Assembly (NCBI RefSeq): GCF_013409305.1
Contig: NZ_JACBZJ010000001.1
Span: forward strand, 3,348,001-3,412,000
Length of the DNA: 64,000 bases
From: Cellulomonas soli
Lineage (GTDB): Bacteria; Actinomycetota; Actinomycetes; Actinomycetales; Cellulomonadaceae
Direction: 5' to 3'
Part shown: in pieces, positions 51,335-58,881 of the stretch
Layout of the letters: each line of letters starts with the position of its first letter
How positions within the stretch are numbered: the first letter of the stretch is position 1
Notes under the pieces: model-generated
Told to the model about the DNA's origin: nothing
Database searches by the model: none
The model's input: only the letters and a program-made list of their open reading frames with translations
Position numbers and translations under genes: made by a program

Positions 51335-51621
51335 ATGGGCCGCCGTGTGACAGCCGAAGCCCACACCCACACCCAGCCCTCACGCTCGTCCGCGTCGAAG
51401 TAGTGCAGCGACACTGTGCGCCTCGTCCACGCCACGGCTTCGGCAGCGATCTCCACGTCGCGCCCGCGGCCGTCGATGATCCACGCCGTCACGGGCACCG
51501 GGATGTCCGGGCGCTGGATCGGGGTGTCGGCGATCTTCGCCGGCACGGACCGTGCCGTCGCACGTGGGGGGACTCGGTCGACCACGGGACGAGCGTAGAT
51601 CGAACACGTGTTCGATTGCAT
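51331..51621 (-). CDS. small element protein under an SOS box
   Basis: A protein of up to 96 residues with a beta-rich core: DIPVPVTAWIIDGRGRDVEI, then AAEAVAWTRRTVSLHYFDAD and EREGWVWVWASAVTRRPM. The ATG at 51621 would place the LexA palindrome inside the coding region. A start at GTG 51585, with a leaderless transcript, puts the palindrome at the promoter instead and is more likely. No family is recognised. The overlap with the next small gene suggests one two-gene operon. Confidence 0.55.
   Translation of the reverse strand: MQSNTCSIYARPVVDRVPPRATARSVPAKIADTPIQRPDIPVPVTAWIIDGRGRDVEIAAEAVAWTRRTVSLHYFDADEREGWVWVWASAVTRRPM
51600..51615. promoter_or_regulatory. LexA/SOS box
   Basis: TCGAACACGTGTTCGA is a perfect palindrome and fits the actinobacterial LexA site (TCGAAC-n4-GTTCGA). 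It extends to ATCGAACACGTGTTCGAT at 51599-51616. It lies between the divergent small-gene operon and the excisionase gene, so DNA damage could derepress one or both. Confidence 0.75.
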
Positions 51622-51658
51622 CCCTCGAGCGTGCGGGCGCGGCCGCGATACCCCGCCC

Positions 51659-51676
51659 CGTCATCGGCTCGTCTAT
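51659..51676 (+). repeat. 18-bp repeat, copy D, upstream of excisionase
   Basis: CGTCATCGGCTCGTCTAT is identical to repeat C at 50107. It lies 48 bases upstream of the excisionase start and 43 bases from the LexA box, so it is well placed as a promoter or operator element. Confidence 0.65.
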
Positions 51677-51724
51677 CGCTCGTCGCGATGCTTGCCCGGT
51701 GGACGCGAGTGAGGGAGTGGACCA

Positions 51725-52006
51725 GTGGCGACGACTTCGCATCAGGGCTTGCGGGAACCGTGCCTCACGGTGGCTGAGGTTGCCGACCTTCTGCATGTCA
51801 CGGAGGGGTTCGTCCGTCGGTTGATCGCGACCGGGGAGCTGCCGGCGGTGCGACTCGGAACGCGGCTTGTCAGGGTGCGCGCGGCCGAGGTGGAGGCGTT
51901 GCTCGACCCGGGTGTTGCGCTGCCGGCATCGCATCTGCCGACGGCTGAGGCTGTGCCCCTCGGGCGGCGTAGGCGGGGGCGCGCTCGACCCGACCAGTCG
52001 ATCTGA
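51725..52006 (+). CDS. xis: excisionase / recombination directionality factor
   Basis: A 93-residue protein with a MerR-type winged helix: LTVAEVADLLHVTEGFVRRL, then IATGELPAVRLGTRLVRVRA, then AEVEALLDP. This is the HTH_17 excisionase pattern found beside tyrosine integrases. The basic tail (PLGRRRRGRARPDQS) would contact DNA. The start is GTG with GAGGGAG about eight bases upstream. In most elements of this type the integrase follows and ends at the tRNA. Here only 273 bases separate xis from tRNA-Asn and no integrase is present. Confidence 0.8.
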   Translation: MATTSHQGLREPCLTVAEVADLLHVTEGFVRRLIATGELPAVRLGTRLVRVRAAEVEALLDPGVALPASHLPTAEAVPLGRRRRGRARPDQSI

Positions 52007-52225
52007 TCGGAGACGGCGGGACAGCAGGCCCAGCGCGTAGCGCCGCGGCGTGCGGAGGGCCGTTCGTCGGGCGCCCGCGAGCCGCGGCTTGCGTCCGGGC
52101 ACAGCGCTCTCTCGTGCCGCCGGATGCGCTCCGAGCCTGCGCGGACTGGGCCCCGTCCGGCTCTGAGTCCTCCTGGGCGCCCCGAAAACCGGTCCGCTAT
52201 TGCACGTATGTTGCACGCGGGGCAA

Positions 52226-52272
52226 AGAGAGAGGGCCCCCGCCCAGCGTTTGTGCTGGTCAGAGGCCCTCTT
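52226..52272 (-). terminator. hairpin downstream of tRNA-Asn
   Basis: On the minus strand AGAGGGCC pairs with GGCCCTCT across about 26 bases, and an inner CCAGC/GCTGG strengthens the stem. The hairpin is followed by TCTCTTTGC. It lies just past the 3' end of tRNA-Asn and would end its transcript. Confidence 0.6.
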
Positions 52273-52279
52273 GTGCTTG

Positions 52280-52352
<73 letters not shown>

Positions 52353-52400
52353 TCGTGCGGGAAGAACTCTAGCAGCCGTCCAGAGGTCCTCAGGACGCGC

Positions 52401-52913
52401 TCAGCGCAGCAGTCCTGCGGCCTCACGGACCTGGTCTTCGGCCGCGTCGACAGCCGAGGCGACGGCCGGGTCGTCGAGGTCGACTCCCTCGTCGCCGAGC
52501 ACCTGGGTGAACAGCCGACCTGCCGGTCCGCGGCGCAGTGCGACGCGGACGAGTCGACCGCCGGGCAGCGTCACCTGCCGGTCGTGCACCACCGACTGCT
52601 GCACGCGCTCACGGAACACCTGCGCGAACCGGGGGGCGTTGCGATCGGACGAGAGCGGGAGGCTGCTCGTCGTGCCGTCGACCCAGTGGACCGTCAGGAC
52701 GCGGCTCTGTGCCTCGAGCGAACCGCGGTCGACATCAGACCAGGTGTGGTGGACGTCACCCGCCTCGTCGACCAGGTGGAGGCTCGTGCGGGTGGCGACC
52801 GCCCACCGGCCGTCGGTCAGCTCGACCGTCGTGAGCACGGCATCCCTCGGCTCGAGGTCGAGAAGTCGTCGTACGGAGCCGGGCAGAGCGCGATGAGGGC
52901 GGAACGAAGGCAC
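52401..52913 (-). CDS. conserved actinobacterial protein, 170 aa
   Basis: The GTG at 52913 has GGGGA three bases upstream. Residues 20-75 form a beta-rich domain (AVLTTVELTDGRWAVATRTS, then LHLVDEAGDVHHTWSDVDRG). The C-terminal half has QVFRERVQQSVVHDRQVTLP, then LVRVALRRGPAGRLFTQVLG. It is soluble with no signal peptide. Similar proteins sit beside tRNA genes in Micrococcales chromosomes, but no function is known to me. Confidence 0.65.
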   Translation of the reverse strand: MPSFRPHRALPGSVRRLLDLEPRDAVLTTVELTDGRWAVATRTSLHLVDEAGDVHHTWSDVDRGSLEAQSRVLTVHWVDGTTSSLPLSSDRNAPRFAQVFRERVQQSVVHDRQVTLPGGRLVRVALRRGPAGRLFTQVLGDEGVDLDDPAVASAVDAAEDQVREAAGLLR

Positions 52914-53043
52914 GTCCCCACCGTACCCGCGCGCGCTGGCACGAACCTGTGAAATCGGGCGCGCGATGCTGTGACCTGCGCAAACATTCCGGCGGAGCAG
53001 CCGGGGCTGCCGTTCGGAGCGACGTGCACGCAATGTCACAGGG

Positions 53044-53117
53044 TGGGGCAGGTGGGGCTTGAACCCACGACCCACGGATTATGAGTCCGCTGCTCTGACC
53101 GGCTGAGCTACTGCCCC
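53044..53117 (-). tRNA. tRNA-Met (CAT)
   Basis: The minus strand has acceptor stem GGGGCAG/CTGCCCC with discriminator A, D-arm TAGCTCAGCCGGTCAGAGCA, anticodon arm CGGACTCATAATCCG with anticodon CAT, and T-arm GTGGGTTCAAGCCCCAC. The first pair is G-C, which argues for an elongator rather than an initiator. A tRNA-Ile2 with modified C34 cannot be excluded from sequence alone. Confidence 0.92.
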
Positions 53118-53319
53118 TCGTACCGTCGGCCAGGCTAGTCGCTGAGGCCGGATCGCGGACGCAGGCGCCTGATCGCCCGATCGTCGGCGTCGCTCCCACG
53201 TCGGCTCCCATGCCGGGCTTCACCCGGTGACAAGGGGGCGCCATCGAAGATCACCCGTCTGCGCGCGAAACACGCGTCTCAGGAGGTTGCACAAGACCTC
53301 TCGATTCGGGCATAGTTCT

Positions 53320-53406
53320 CTTGTCAGCGATAACGGCAAACCCGCCGCAAGGTGGGGACGCAAAGCCACGGGGCCTACAGGGTCAGCCGAGCTACCGAAC
53401 GACAGG
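53320..53406 (+). ncRNA. cyclic di-GMP-I (GEMM) riboswitch upstream of bldC
   Basis: The conserved core is clear. GGCAAACC is followed by a helix CCCGCC-GCAA-GGTGGG with a GNRA tetraloop, then ACGCAAAGCC, a second helix beginning GGGGCCTA, and CAGCCGAGCTACCG. The closing stem P1 pairs CTTGTC (53320-53325) with GACAGG (53401-53406). The 3' strand of P1 includes AGG of the bldC ribosome site AGGAG (53404-53408), so ligand binding should hide it and lower translation. That direction is inferred. A possible promoter is TTGCAC (53287) with CATAGT (53311), though it leaves little room before P1. Confidence 0.85.
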
Positions 53407-53416
53407 AGTCATTCCG

Positions 53417-53638
53417 ATGACCATCACCACCGTTTCCGAGGCCCCTCTCTCGCAGGGCGCTCTGCTCACCCCCGGTGAGGTCGCGGTTCTCTTCCGCGTC
53501 GACCCGAAGACGGTCACCCGCTGGGCCCAGGCCGGCAAGCTCTCCGCCGTCCGCACCCTCGGTGGCCACCGCCGCTTCCACGAGGCCGAGGTTCGTCAGC
53601 TCCTCTCGGGTGTCCCGCAGCAGCGCGCCAGCGAGTGA
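53417..53638 (+). CDS. bldC: BldC MerR-like developmental regulator
   Basis: A 73-residue protein with the BldC sequence: LLTPGEVAVLFRVDPKTVTR, then WAQAGKLSAVRTLGGHRRFH, then EAEVRQLLSG. It is a single winged-helix domain that binds DNA by head-to-tail oligomerisation, as known for Streptomyces BldC. The ATG at 53417 has AGGAG eight bases upstream. The leader contains a c-di-GMP riboswitch. A strong hairpin follows the gene. Confidence 0.95.
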   Translation: MTITTVSEAPLSQGALLTPGEVAVLFRVDPKTVTRWAQAGKLSAVRTLGGHRRFHEAEVRQLLSGVPQQRASE

Positions 53639-53654
53639 TCGCCTCCTGATATTC

Positions 53655-53699
53655 CACGAGGGCCGGTCCCGACCGCAGAGGTCGGGACCGGCCCTCGTG
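53655..53699. terminator. strong hairpin between bldC and tetR
   Basis: A 20-bp perfect inverted repeat, CACGAGGGCCGGTCCCGACC and its complement, closes a GCAGA loop. No long T-run follows. It lies between the convergent bldC and TetR genes and can end both transcripts. Confidence 0.85.
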
Positions 53700-53772
53700 T
53701 CATGCCCGCAGCGTCCGGTGCCGGGTGCGGGCTCTTCGTCCGGTGGCGTCAGTGCACGTGTCAGTGCGCGTG

Positions 53773-54408
53773 TCAGTGCACGGCATCGAGCACGGCGGCG
53801 CGCACCTCGTCGAGCGGACGCTGCGGCTGGAACACCAGCCACGACAGGCCGGCGACCACGGCCGCACCGAACATCGCGGCGCCCGTGAGCGTGGCGTCCC
53901 GCTCAGGCCACTCCTCGGCGACGACCGCGGCGAACGTGCCGATCGCCTCGTCGTGCACGACGCGGATCGACTCCTGCCAGTCGCGCCCGGTCCGGAAGAC
54001 CTCGGCGACCAGCACCTTGGCGAAGTCCGGGTGCTCGCGGATCCGGGTGAGCAGTGCGCCGACCAGCGACTCGACGGCCGCCCGGCCGTGCAGGCCGTCG
54101 ACCGCCTCGCGCATGGCGGTGGTGAGTCGTTCGATGCCCTCGACGAGGACCGTCTCGAACAACGCCGACTTGGAGCCGAAGTTGTAGAAGACGCTGCCCT
54201 TGGCGACACCGGCCGCGCTCGCGATGTCGTCCACGGAGGTCGCCCCGAACCCGCGTTCGGCGATCAGGGCGACGGCCGCGTCGAGGATCTGCTCCCGGAC
54301 TCCCGTGCCCCGCTCCCGCCGACCGGCGCGGCGTGGCGCCGTGTCGGTCGACGGGCCGACGGCGGGCGCCGCGACGGGGTCGGCGGGAGCGGTGACGAGC
54401 GGGTCCAT
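53773..54408 (-). CDS. TetR-family regulator of the YhgE/ABC operon
   Basis: A 211-residue protein. After a Pro/Ala-rich lead, the DNA-binding domain reads REQILDAAVALIAERGFGAT, then SVDDIASAAGVAKGSVFYNF. The ligand domain contains HPDFAKVLVAEVFRTGRDWQ. It is the third gene of an operon with the ABC ATPase and YhgE/Pip protein and starts 12 bases after the latter. A CTGACCGGTCAG site in front of the operon is a probable autoregulatory operator. Confidence 0.9.
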   Translation of the reverse strand: MDPLVTAPADPVAAPAVGPSTDTAPRRAGRRERGTGVREQILDAAVALIAERGFGATSVDDIASAAGVAKGSVFYNFGSKSALFETVLVEGIERLTTAMREAVDGLHGRAAVESLVGALLTRIREHPDFAKVLVAEVFRTGRDWQESIRVVHDEAIGTFAAVVAEEWPERDATLTGAAMFGAAVVAGLSWLVFQPQRPLDEVRAAVLDAVH

Positions 54409-54420
54409 GTCCTGAGCCTG

Positions 54421-56565
54421 TCAGATCTCGAGCGCCGGGTGCAGGCGGGCCATGCTCCAGGTGCGCAGCCGGCCGGCACGCCACGCGGTCACGGCCAGCG
54501 AGCCGACCAGGAACCCGACGAGGACCGCGACCGATCCCCACAGCCGCCCGTCGATGCCACCGGTGATGACCTGCCGCAGCCCGGTGACCGCGTAGCTCAT
54601 CGGCAGCAGGGGGTGCACGACGCGGAAGAACATCGGGGTCGTCTCCACCGGGTAGGTGCCGCCCGAGGACGCGAGCTGTAGCATGAGCAGCGCGAGCACC
54701 GCGACCTTGCCCGCAGCCGGGCCGAGCAGCGCCATCAGCGCCTGCTGGAGGGCGAGGAAGGTGGCTGCCACGAGCAGCGTGAACCCGATCGTGCCGAGGG
54801 TGGTGTGCATCTGCAGGCCCACACCGAAGTGGATGACGCCGAGCATGACGGCGACCTGGGCCACACCCAGCGCGAGCGCGGGCAGGTAGCCGCTGAGCGT
54901 CGTCCGCAGACCGGATGCCGGGGTGGCCAGCGCCCGCGAGGGCAGCGGGCGCATGAGCAGCCAGGTGATGAGCGACCCGACGAACAGGGCGAGCGGGATG
55001 AAGAACGGCGCGAAGCCCTCGCCGAAGCCCTCCGCCTGCGCCACGTCGGCCGTCGAGACCGTGACGGGCGAGCTGATCACCTCGGCACGGTCGGTGCGCA
55101 GCGCGTCGGAGTCGTCCGGGATCTGGGTGGCGCCGTCGCCCAGCGCGTCAGCGAGGGTCTGGGCGCCGTCGCCGACCTGGTCCGTCCCGTCGGCGACCTG
55201 GGTCGCTCCGTCCGCCAACGTCGTGGTCCCGGCAGCGAGCTGCGAGGCGCCGTCAGCCAGGGTGTGCGAACCGCTCTGCAGCCGTGCCGCCCCGCTGGAG
55301 AGCGTGGACGACGCTGTCGCGAGCTGACCGGCGCCCGTGGCGAGCTGCGAGGTGCCGGAAGCCAGGGTCGAGGCGCCGGAGGCGAGCTCGGTGGTCTTGG
55401 TAGACAACGTGCCGAGCCCTGCGCTCAGCGCCGCGGCTCCGCTGTCGAGCTGCTTGGCGCCGTCGACGAGCTGGTCGAGCGAGGCGAGCTGGGCCGCCTG
55501 CTGGTCGGCCGTGGGCAGGTTCAGCCCTGCGACCGAGGTCCCGAACGTGCCGAGAGCGCTCGCGAGTGCGGCAGCCGTGGCGGGATCGGTGGTCGTCTGG
55601 GCGATCCCCTTCATCGAGGTTGTCAGGGTCGACACGTAGCCGGAGAGCGCTGCGGTCTTCTTCGCCGAGGCCGCGAGGGTCTGCACGCCGGTGTCCACCC
55701 GGAGAGCTCCGGCTGCCAGCGCCGTAGACGACGACGCGGCGCTGGCGGCCCCGTCCGCGAGCAGGCCCGCGCCCGTCGACAGGGTGGCCGCTCCGGAGGA
55801 CGCCTGGGCGGTCTTGGCTGCCAGGGTGCTGGCGCCCGCGGCCAGCTGGCTGGCACCCGAGGCCAGGGTGTCGGTCCCGTCCGCCAACGTGGTCGAGCCG
55901 GAGGCGAGCTGGGCCGCGCCGTCGGCGGCCGTGGTGGCCCCGTCGGCGACCTGGTGCGCCCCGTCGGAGAGGGTGCCGCTCGCGGCGGACAGGGTGAGCG
56001 CGCCGTCGGAGGCCTGCGCGAAGCCGTCGCGTGCCGAGCCGAGCCCGACGAGCACCTGGTCGACGGCCTCCTCACCCACGGTGGAGCGGACGGCGGCCTG
56101 CACCTGGGCCATGGCCGAGCGTCCGAGCGTCGAGGCGAGGAAGGAGTTCGCGTCGTTGTAGGTCACGAGCAGCGAGGCGGCCGTCGGCGTGTCCGAGCCG
56201 GCGGAGGCGATGTCCGTCGAGAAGTCGGCGGGCACGGTCACGGCGAAGTAGTACGTGCCGTCCTCGACCCCGGCGGCGGCGTCCTCGGCGTCGGTCTCGA
56301 CCCACCCGAGGTCGCCGGAGTCGACGAGCCGAGAGGTGACCTGGTCGCCGGCGTTGAGCGCCTCACCGTCGAGGGTCGAGCCCTCGTCGGCGTTGACGAG
56401 CGCGACCGGGAGCCGGTCCATGTTGCCGGTCGGGTCCCAGAAGGCCCAGAGGTACAGCGCGCCGTAGAGGAGGGGGACGAGGATCATCGCGGCGACGGCC
56501 AGGCGGGGCAGCGTGCCGCGACGGAACCGGCGCAGCTCGGTGCCGGTCGAGGTGAGGGAGAGCAT
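54421..56565 (-). CDS. YhgE/Pip-family membrane protein
   Basis: A 714-residue protein. The first membrane helix (LAVAAMILVPLLYGALYLWA) and the YhgE/Pip domain (PVALVNADEGSTLDGEALNA) come first. Next is a long region of degenerate Ala/Gly/Ser/Leu/Asp repeats (LASGASQLAAGASTLA type, residues 180-490) predicted to form an extracellular coiled stalk. Five or six C-terminal membrane helices of ABC-2 type follow. The family is related to phage-infection protein and to EsaA-like components. The upstream ATPase gene suggests an exporter. Confidence 0.88.
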   Translation of the reverse strand: MLSLTSTGTELRRFRRGTLPRLAVAAMILVPLLYGALYLWAFWDPTGNMDRLPVALVNADEGSTLDGEALNAGDQVTSRLVDSGDLGWVETDAEDAAAGVEDGTYYFAVTVPADFSTDIASAGSDTPTAASLLVTYNDANSFLASTLGRSAMAQVQAAVRSTVGEEAVDQVLVGLGSARDGFAQASDGALTLSAASGTLSDGAHQVADGATTAADGAAQLASGSTTLADGTDTLASGASQLAAGASTLAAKTAQASSGAATLSTGAGLLADGAASAASSSTALAAGALRVDTGVQTLAASAKKTAALSGYVSTLTTSMKGIAQTTTDPATAAALASALGTFGTSVAGLNLPTADQQAAQLASLDQLVDGAKQLDSGAAALSAGLGTLSTKTTELASGASTLASGTSQLATGAGQLATASSTLSSGAARLQSGSHTLADGASQLAAGTTTLADGATQVADGTDQVGDGAQTLADALGDGATQIPDDSDALRTDRAEVISSPVTVSTADVAQAEGFGEGFAPFFIPLALFVGSLITWLLMRPLPSRALATPASGLRTTLSGYLPALALGVAQVAVMLGVIHFGVGLQMHTTLGTIGFTLLVAATFLALQQALMALLGPAAGKVAVLALLMLQLASSGGTYPVETTPMFFRVVHPLLPMSYAVTGLRQVITGGIDGRLWGSVAVLVGFLVGSLAVTAWRAGRLRTWSMARLHPALEI

Positions 56566-56585
56566 CAGGGGTCCTTCGAGGGGTG

Positions 56586-57386
56586 TCAGGCGGCGGGGAC
56601 GGCGTGGGGGCCGGTGGCGAGGGTGATCTGCTCGGGTCGGCGCACCCAGCCCATGCGGGCGACCTCGTCGAGCGAGGCGACGGCGGCGATCACGGTGACG
56701 CCCTGGGCGGCGATGGCCTCCAGGCGCGCCCAGACGGTCTGCCGGCGCAGCGAGTCGTGCACCTGGTCGACGTCGTCGACCACGAGGAGCGCGGGGCGCT
56801 GCGCCATCGCGAAGGTGATCCGCAGCAGCATCGCGTCGACCTCGTCGAGGTCCCAGATGAGCGTGCTGGTGCGCGGGAGCGGTCGGTCGCCGAAGACGGG
56901 TGCGGCGAGCGCGGCGAAGGCGGCCTGGTCGACCTTGGGCACCCGCCGGTACCAGGGCGAGAGCCAGGCGAGGCGCTCACGGGTGGCCTCGCCGACGGTC
57001 ACGGCCTCGTCGAGGTCGTCGATGCCGTGGAAGCCGGCGATGGCCGCGCGCTTCTGGACGGCGTCGCGTCGGCGGGGGAGTGACTCGCCGAGCACCCGCA
57101 GGGTGCTGCCCTTGTCGGGCACCATGCGTCCGGCGAGCGTCAGCAGGAGGCTCGAACGGCCTCCGCCCTGGGGTCCTTGGACGACCGCGAGCGTCCCGGT
57201 CGGGACGTCGAGGTCCACGGGGCCGTAGACGACGCCGCGGCTGCTGCGCAGTGCGAGGTGGCGGGCGACGACCGCGTGGGCCGCGGGCTGCGGCGCCTCG
57301 CCCGTCTCGGGTCGGGTGGTCCCGGCGGTGGCGGTGGCGGCGGTGGTGCTGGCCGGGGTGGTCCGGCTCGAGGCTGCGGGGTGCAC
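56586..57386 (-). CDS. ABC-type ATP-binding protein with altered Walker A
   Basis: A 266-residue protein with an N-terminal disordered lead and an ABC fold. The P-loop reads VVQGPQGGGRSSLLLTLAGR, where Arg replaces the invariant Lys. Walker B is LLVVDDVDQVHDSL and the signature region is degenerate (DAMLLRITFAMAQRPA). It therefore may bind ATP weakly or act structurally. It is the first gene of the operon with YhgE/Pip and TetR. Confidence 0.8.
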   Translation of the reverse strand: MHPAASSRTTPASTTAATATAGTTRPETGEAPQPAAHAVVARHLALRSSRGVVYGPVDLDVPTGTLAVVQGPQGGGRSSLLLTLAGRMVPDKGSTLRVLGESLPRRRDAVQKRAAIAGFHGIDDLDEAVTVGEATRERLAWLSPWYRRVPKVDQAAFAALAAPVFGDRPLPRTSTLIWDLDEVDAMLLRITFAMAQRPALLVVDDVDQVHDSLRRQTVWARLEAIAAQGVTVIAAVASLDEVARMGWVRRPEQITLATGPHAVPAA

Positions 57387-57420
57387 GCGCGTGTCCTTCG
57401 ATCGTTCGCGGTCTCTTGAT

Positions 57421-57432
57421 CTGACCGGTCAG
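57421..57432. promoter_or_regulatory. TetR operator-like palindrome
   Basis: CTGACCGGTCAG is a perfect 12-bp palindrome 35 bases upstream of the ABC gene start. On the minus strand TTTGTA lies just before it. GACCGGTC half-sites are typical of TetR operators. Confidence 0.7.
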
Positions 57433-57610
57433 TACAAACATAGGACGAGCGGGAGACATCGACAAGTGCCGACGCCGGACGTGATGGACGACACGTCCGG
57501 GCGCGGTCGACGCCGCCGCCGTCCCCAGGTCGCCCGTCGCCCGTCGACGCGACCGGGCGGACGGGCTCGCGAGCCCGCGTCCGAGGGTCCGGACATGAAA
57601 CAATCCCGCC

Positions 57611-58099
57611 ATGGCCATGCGAGAGATCCGAACCGTCGGCGACCCGGTGCTGCGCACGCCCTGCGAACCCATCACGACGATCGACGACCGCGTGCGCGGT
57701 CTCGTCGAGGACCTGCTCGAGACGGTCGACCACGACGGGCGTGCCGGGCTCGCCGCCAACCAGATCGGCGTCGGTCTGCGCGCGTTCTCCTGGAACATCG
57801 ACGACGAGATCGGCTACGTCCTGAACCCGGTGATCGTCGAGCTGTCCGAGGACGAGTACCAGGACGGGGACGAGGGCTGCCTGTCCGTGCCCGGCCTGTG
57901 GTACCCGACGAAGCGCGCCTGGTACGCGCGCGTGGTGGGCACCGACCTGGACGGCAAGGAGGTCGCGGTCGAGGGCACCGAGCTGATGGCCCGGTGCCTG
58001 CAGCACGAGGTCGATCACCTCGACGGCATGCTCTACCTCGACCGCCTGGAGCGCTCGGTGCGCAAGAAGGCGATGCGCGCCATCCGCGACCAGCTCTGA
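57611..58099 (+). CDS. def: peptide deformylase
   Basis: A 162-residue metalloenzyme that removes the formyl group from nascent proteins. All three signature motifs are present: [19 protein letters not shown] (metal Cys) and [11 protein letters not shown] (two metal His and catalytic Glu). The second Met codon at 57617 is an alternative start. It is a housekeeping gene of the chromosomal part. Confidence 0.95.
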   Translation: MAMREIRTVGDPVLRTPCEPITTIDDRVRGLVEDLLETVDHDGRAGLAANQIGVGLRAFSWNIDDEIGYVLNPVIVELSEDEYQDGDEGCLSVPGLWYPTKRAWYARVVGTDLDGKEVAVEGTELMARCLQHEVDHLDGMLYLDRLERSVRKKAMRAIRDQL

Positions 58100-58262
58100 C
58101 CTGCGGGTCGAGGCGAGGTCACCCGGTCGGCAGGCTGGCGTCGGGAGCGGTTCTCCGGCATGCTGTGCCACAGCACACTGCGTGCGTATCGGTGCTGTGA
58201 GTCTCCGTCATGCGGGACGAGGTCGTTGGGGAAGGCGAACCTCGAGCCGTCAGGAGGACGAC

Positions 58263-58763
58263 ATGGCAGGTGCGATCACTCGCGGTGTACTTTTCGTGCA
58301 CTCTGCGCCCCGCGCGTTGTGCCCCCACGTGGAGTGGGCGGCGGGCAACGTGCTGAGTTCGCGCGTCACCCTGGACTGGACGCCGCAGCCCGCCGGGCCC
58401 GGCTTCTACCGCGGGGAGTACTCGTGGCAGGGCGCGCAGGGCACCGGCGCGCGCCTTGCGTCCTCGCTGCGCGGGTGGGCACACCTGCGCTACGAGGTGA
58501 CCGAGGAGGCCAGCCACGGGGCCGACGGCTCCCGCTGGAGCCACACCCCTGAGCTGGGCATCTTCCACGCTGCCACGGACGTGCACGGCAACGTCGTGGT
58601 GCCCGAGGACCGCATCCGTGCGGCCATGGAGCACGCCGACGACCCGCTCCGGCTGCGTTCCGAGCTCGACCTGGCGCTCGGTCAGGCCTGGGACGACGAG
58701 CTCGAGCCGTTCCGCTACGCCGGTGCCGGCGCACCCGTCCGCTGGCTGCACCGGGTGGGCTGA
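58263..58763 (+). CDS. DUF3145 family protein
   Basis: A 166-residue protein that starts at ATG 58263 with AGGAGG six bases upstream. ITRGVLFVHSAPRALCPHVE, then WAAGNVLSSRVTLDWTPQPA, then GTGARLASSLRGWAHLRYEV match DUF3145, a family found almost only in Actinobacteria and commonly near fatty-acid synthesis genes. It is soluble and its function is unknown. It is convergent with fabF across a terminator. Confidence 0.88.
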   Translation: MAGAITRGVLFVHSAPRALCPHVEWAAGNVLSSRVTLDWTPQPAGPGFYRGEYSWQGAQGTGARLASSLRGWAHLRYEVTEEASHGADGSRWSHTPELGIFHAATDVHGNVVVPEDRIRAAMEHADDPLRLRSELDLALGQAWDDELEPFRYAGAGAPVRWLHRVG

Positions 58764-58820
58764 CCCGGCAACGAGCCTGTTCACGGCCCGGTTCGACCGA
58801 CCGGTCGTGCCGATCGCGCG

Positions 58821-58858
58821 AAGGCCGTCGACCCCTCGACAAAGGGGTCGACGGCCTT
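58821..58858. terminator. bidirectional hairpin between DUF3145 and fabF
   Basis: AAGGCCGTCGACCCCT and its complement form a 16-bp perfect stem around a CGACAA loop. It sits between the two convergent stops, so it can serve both strands. Confidence 0.85.
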
Positions 58859-58881
58859 CGTCGCGCGGTGGGCCGTCTCCC

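Noticed and set aside
53704..56200. Long plus-strand frames opposite the TetR and YhgE/Pip genes
   Set aside because: They are antisense to strong family matches and are made of low-complexity Gly/Arg/Val repeats that mirror the Ala/Gly stalk.
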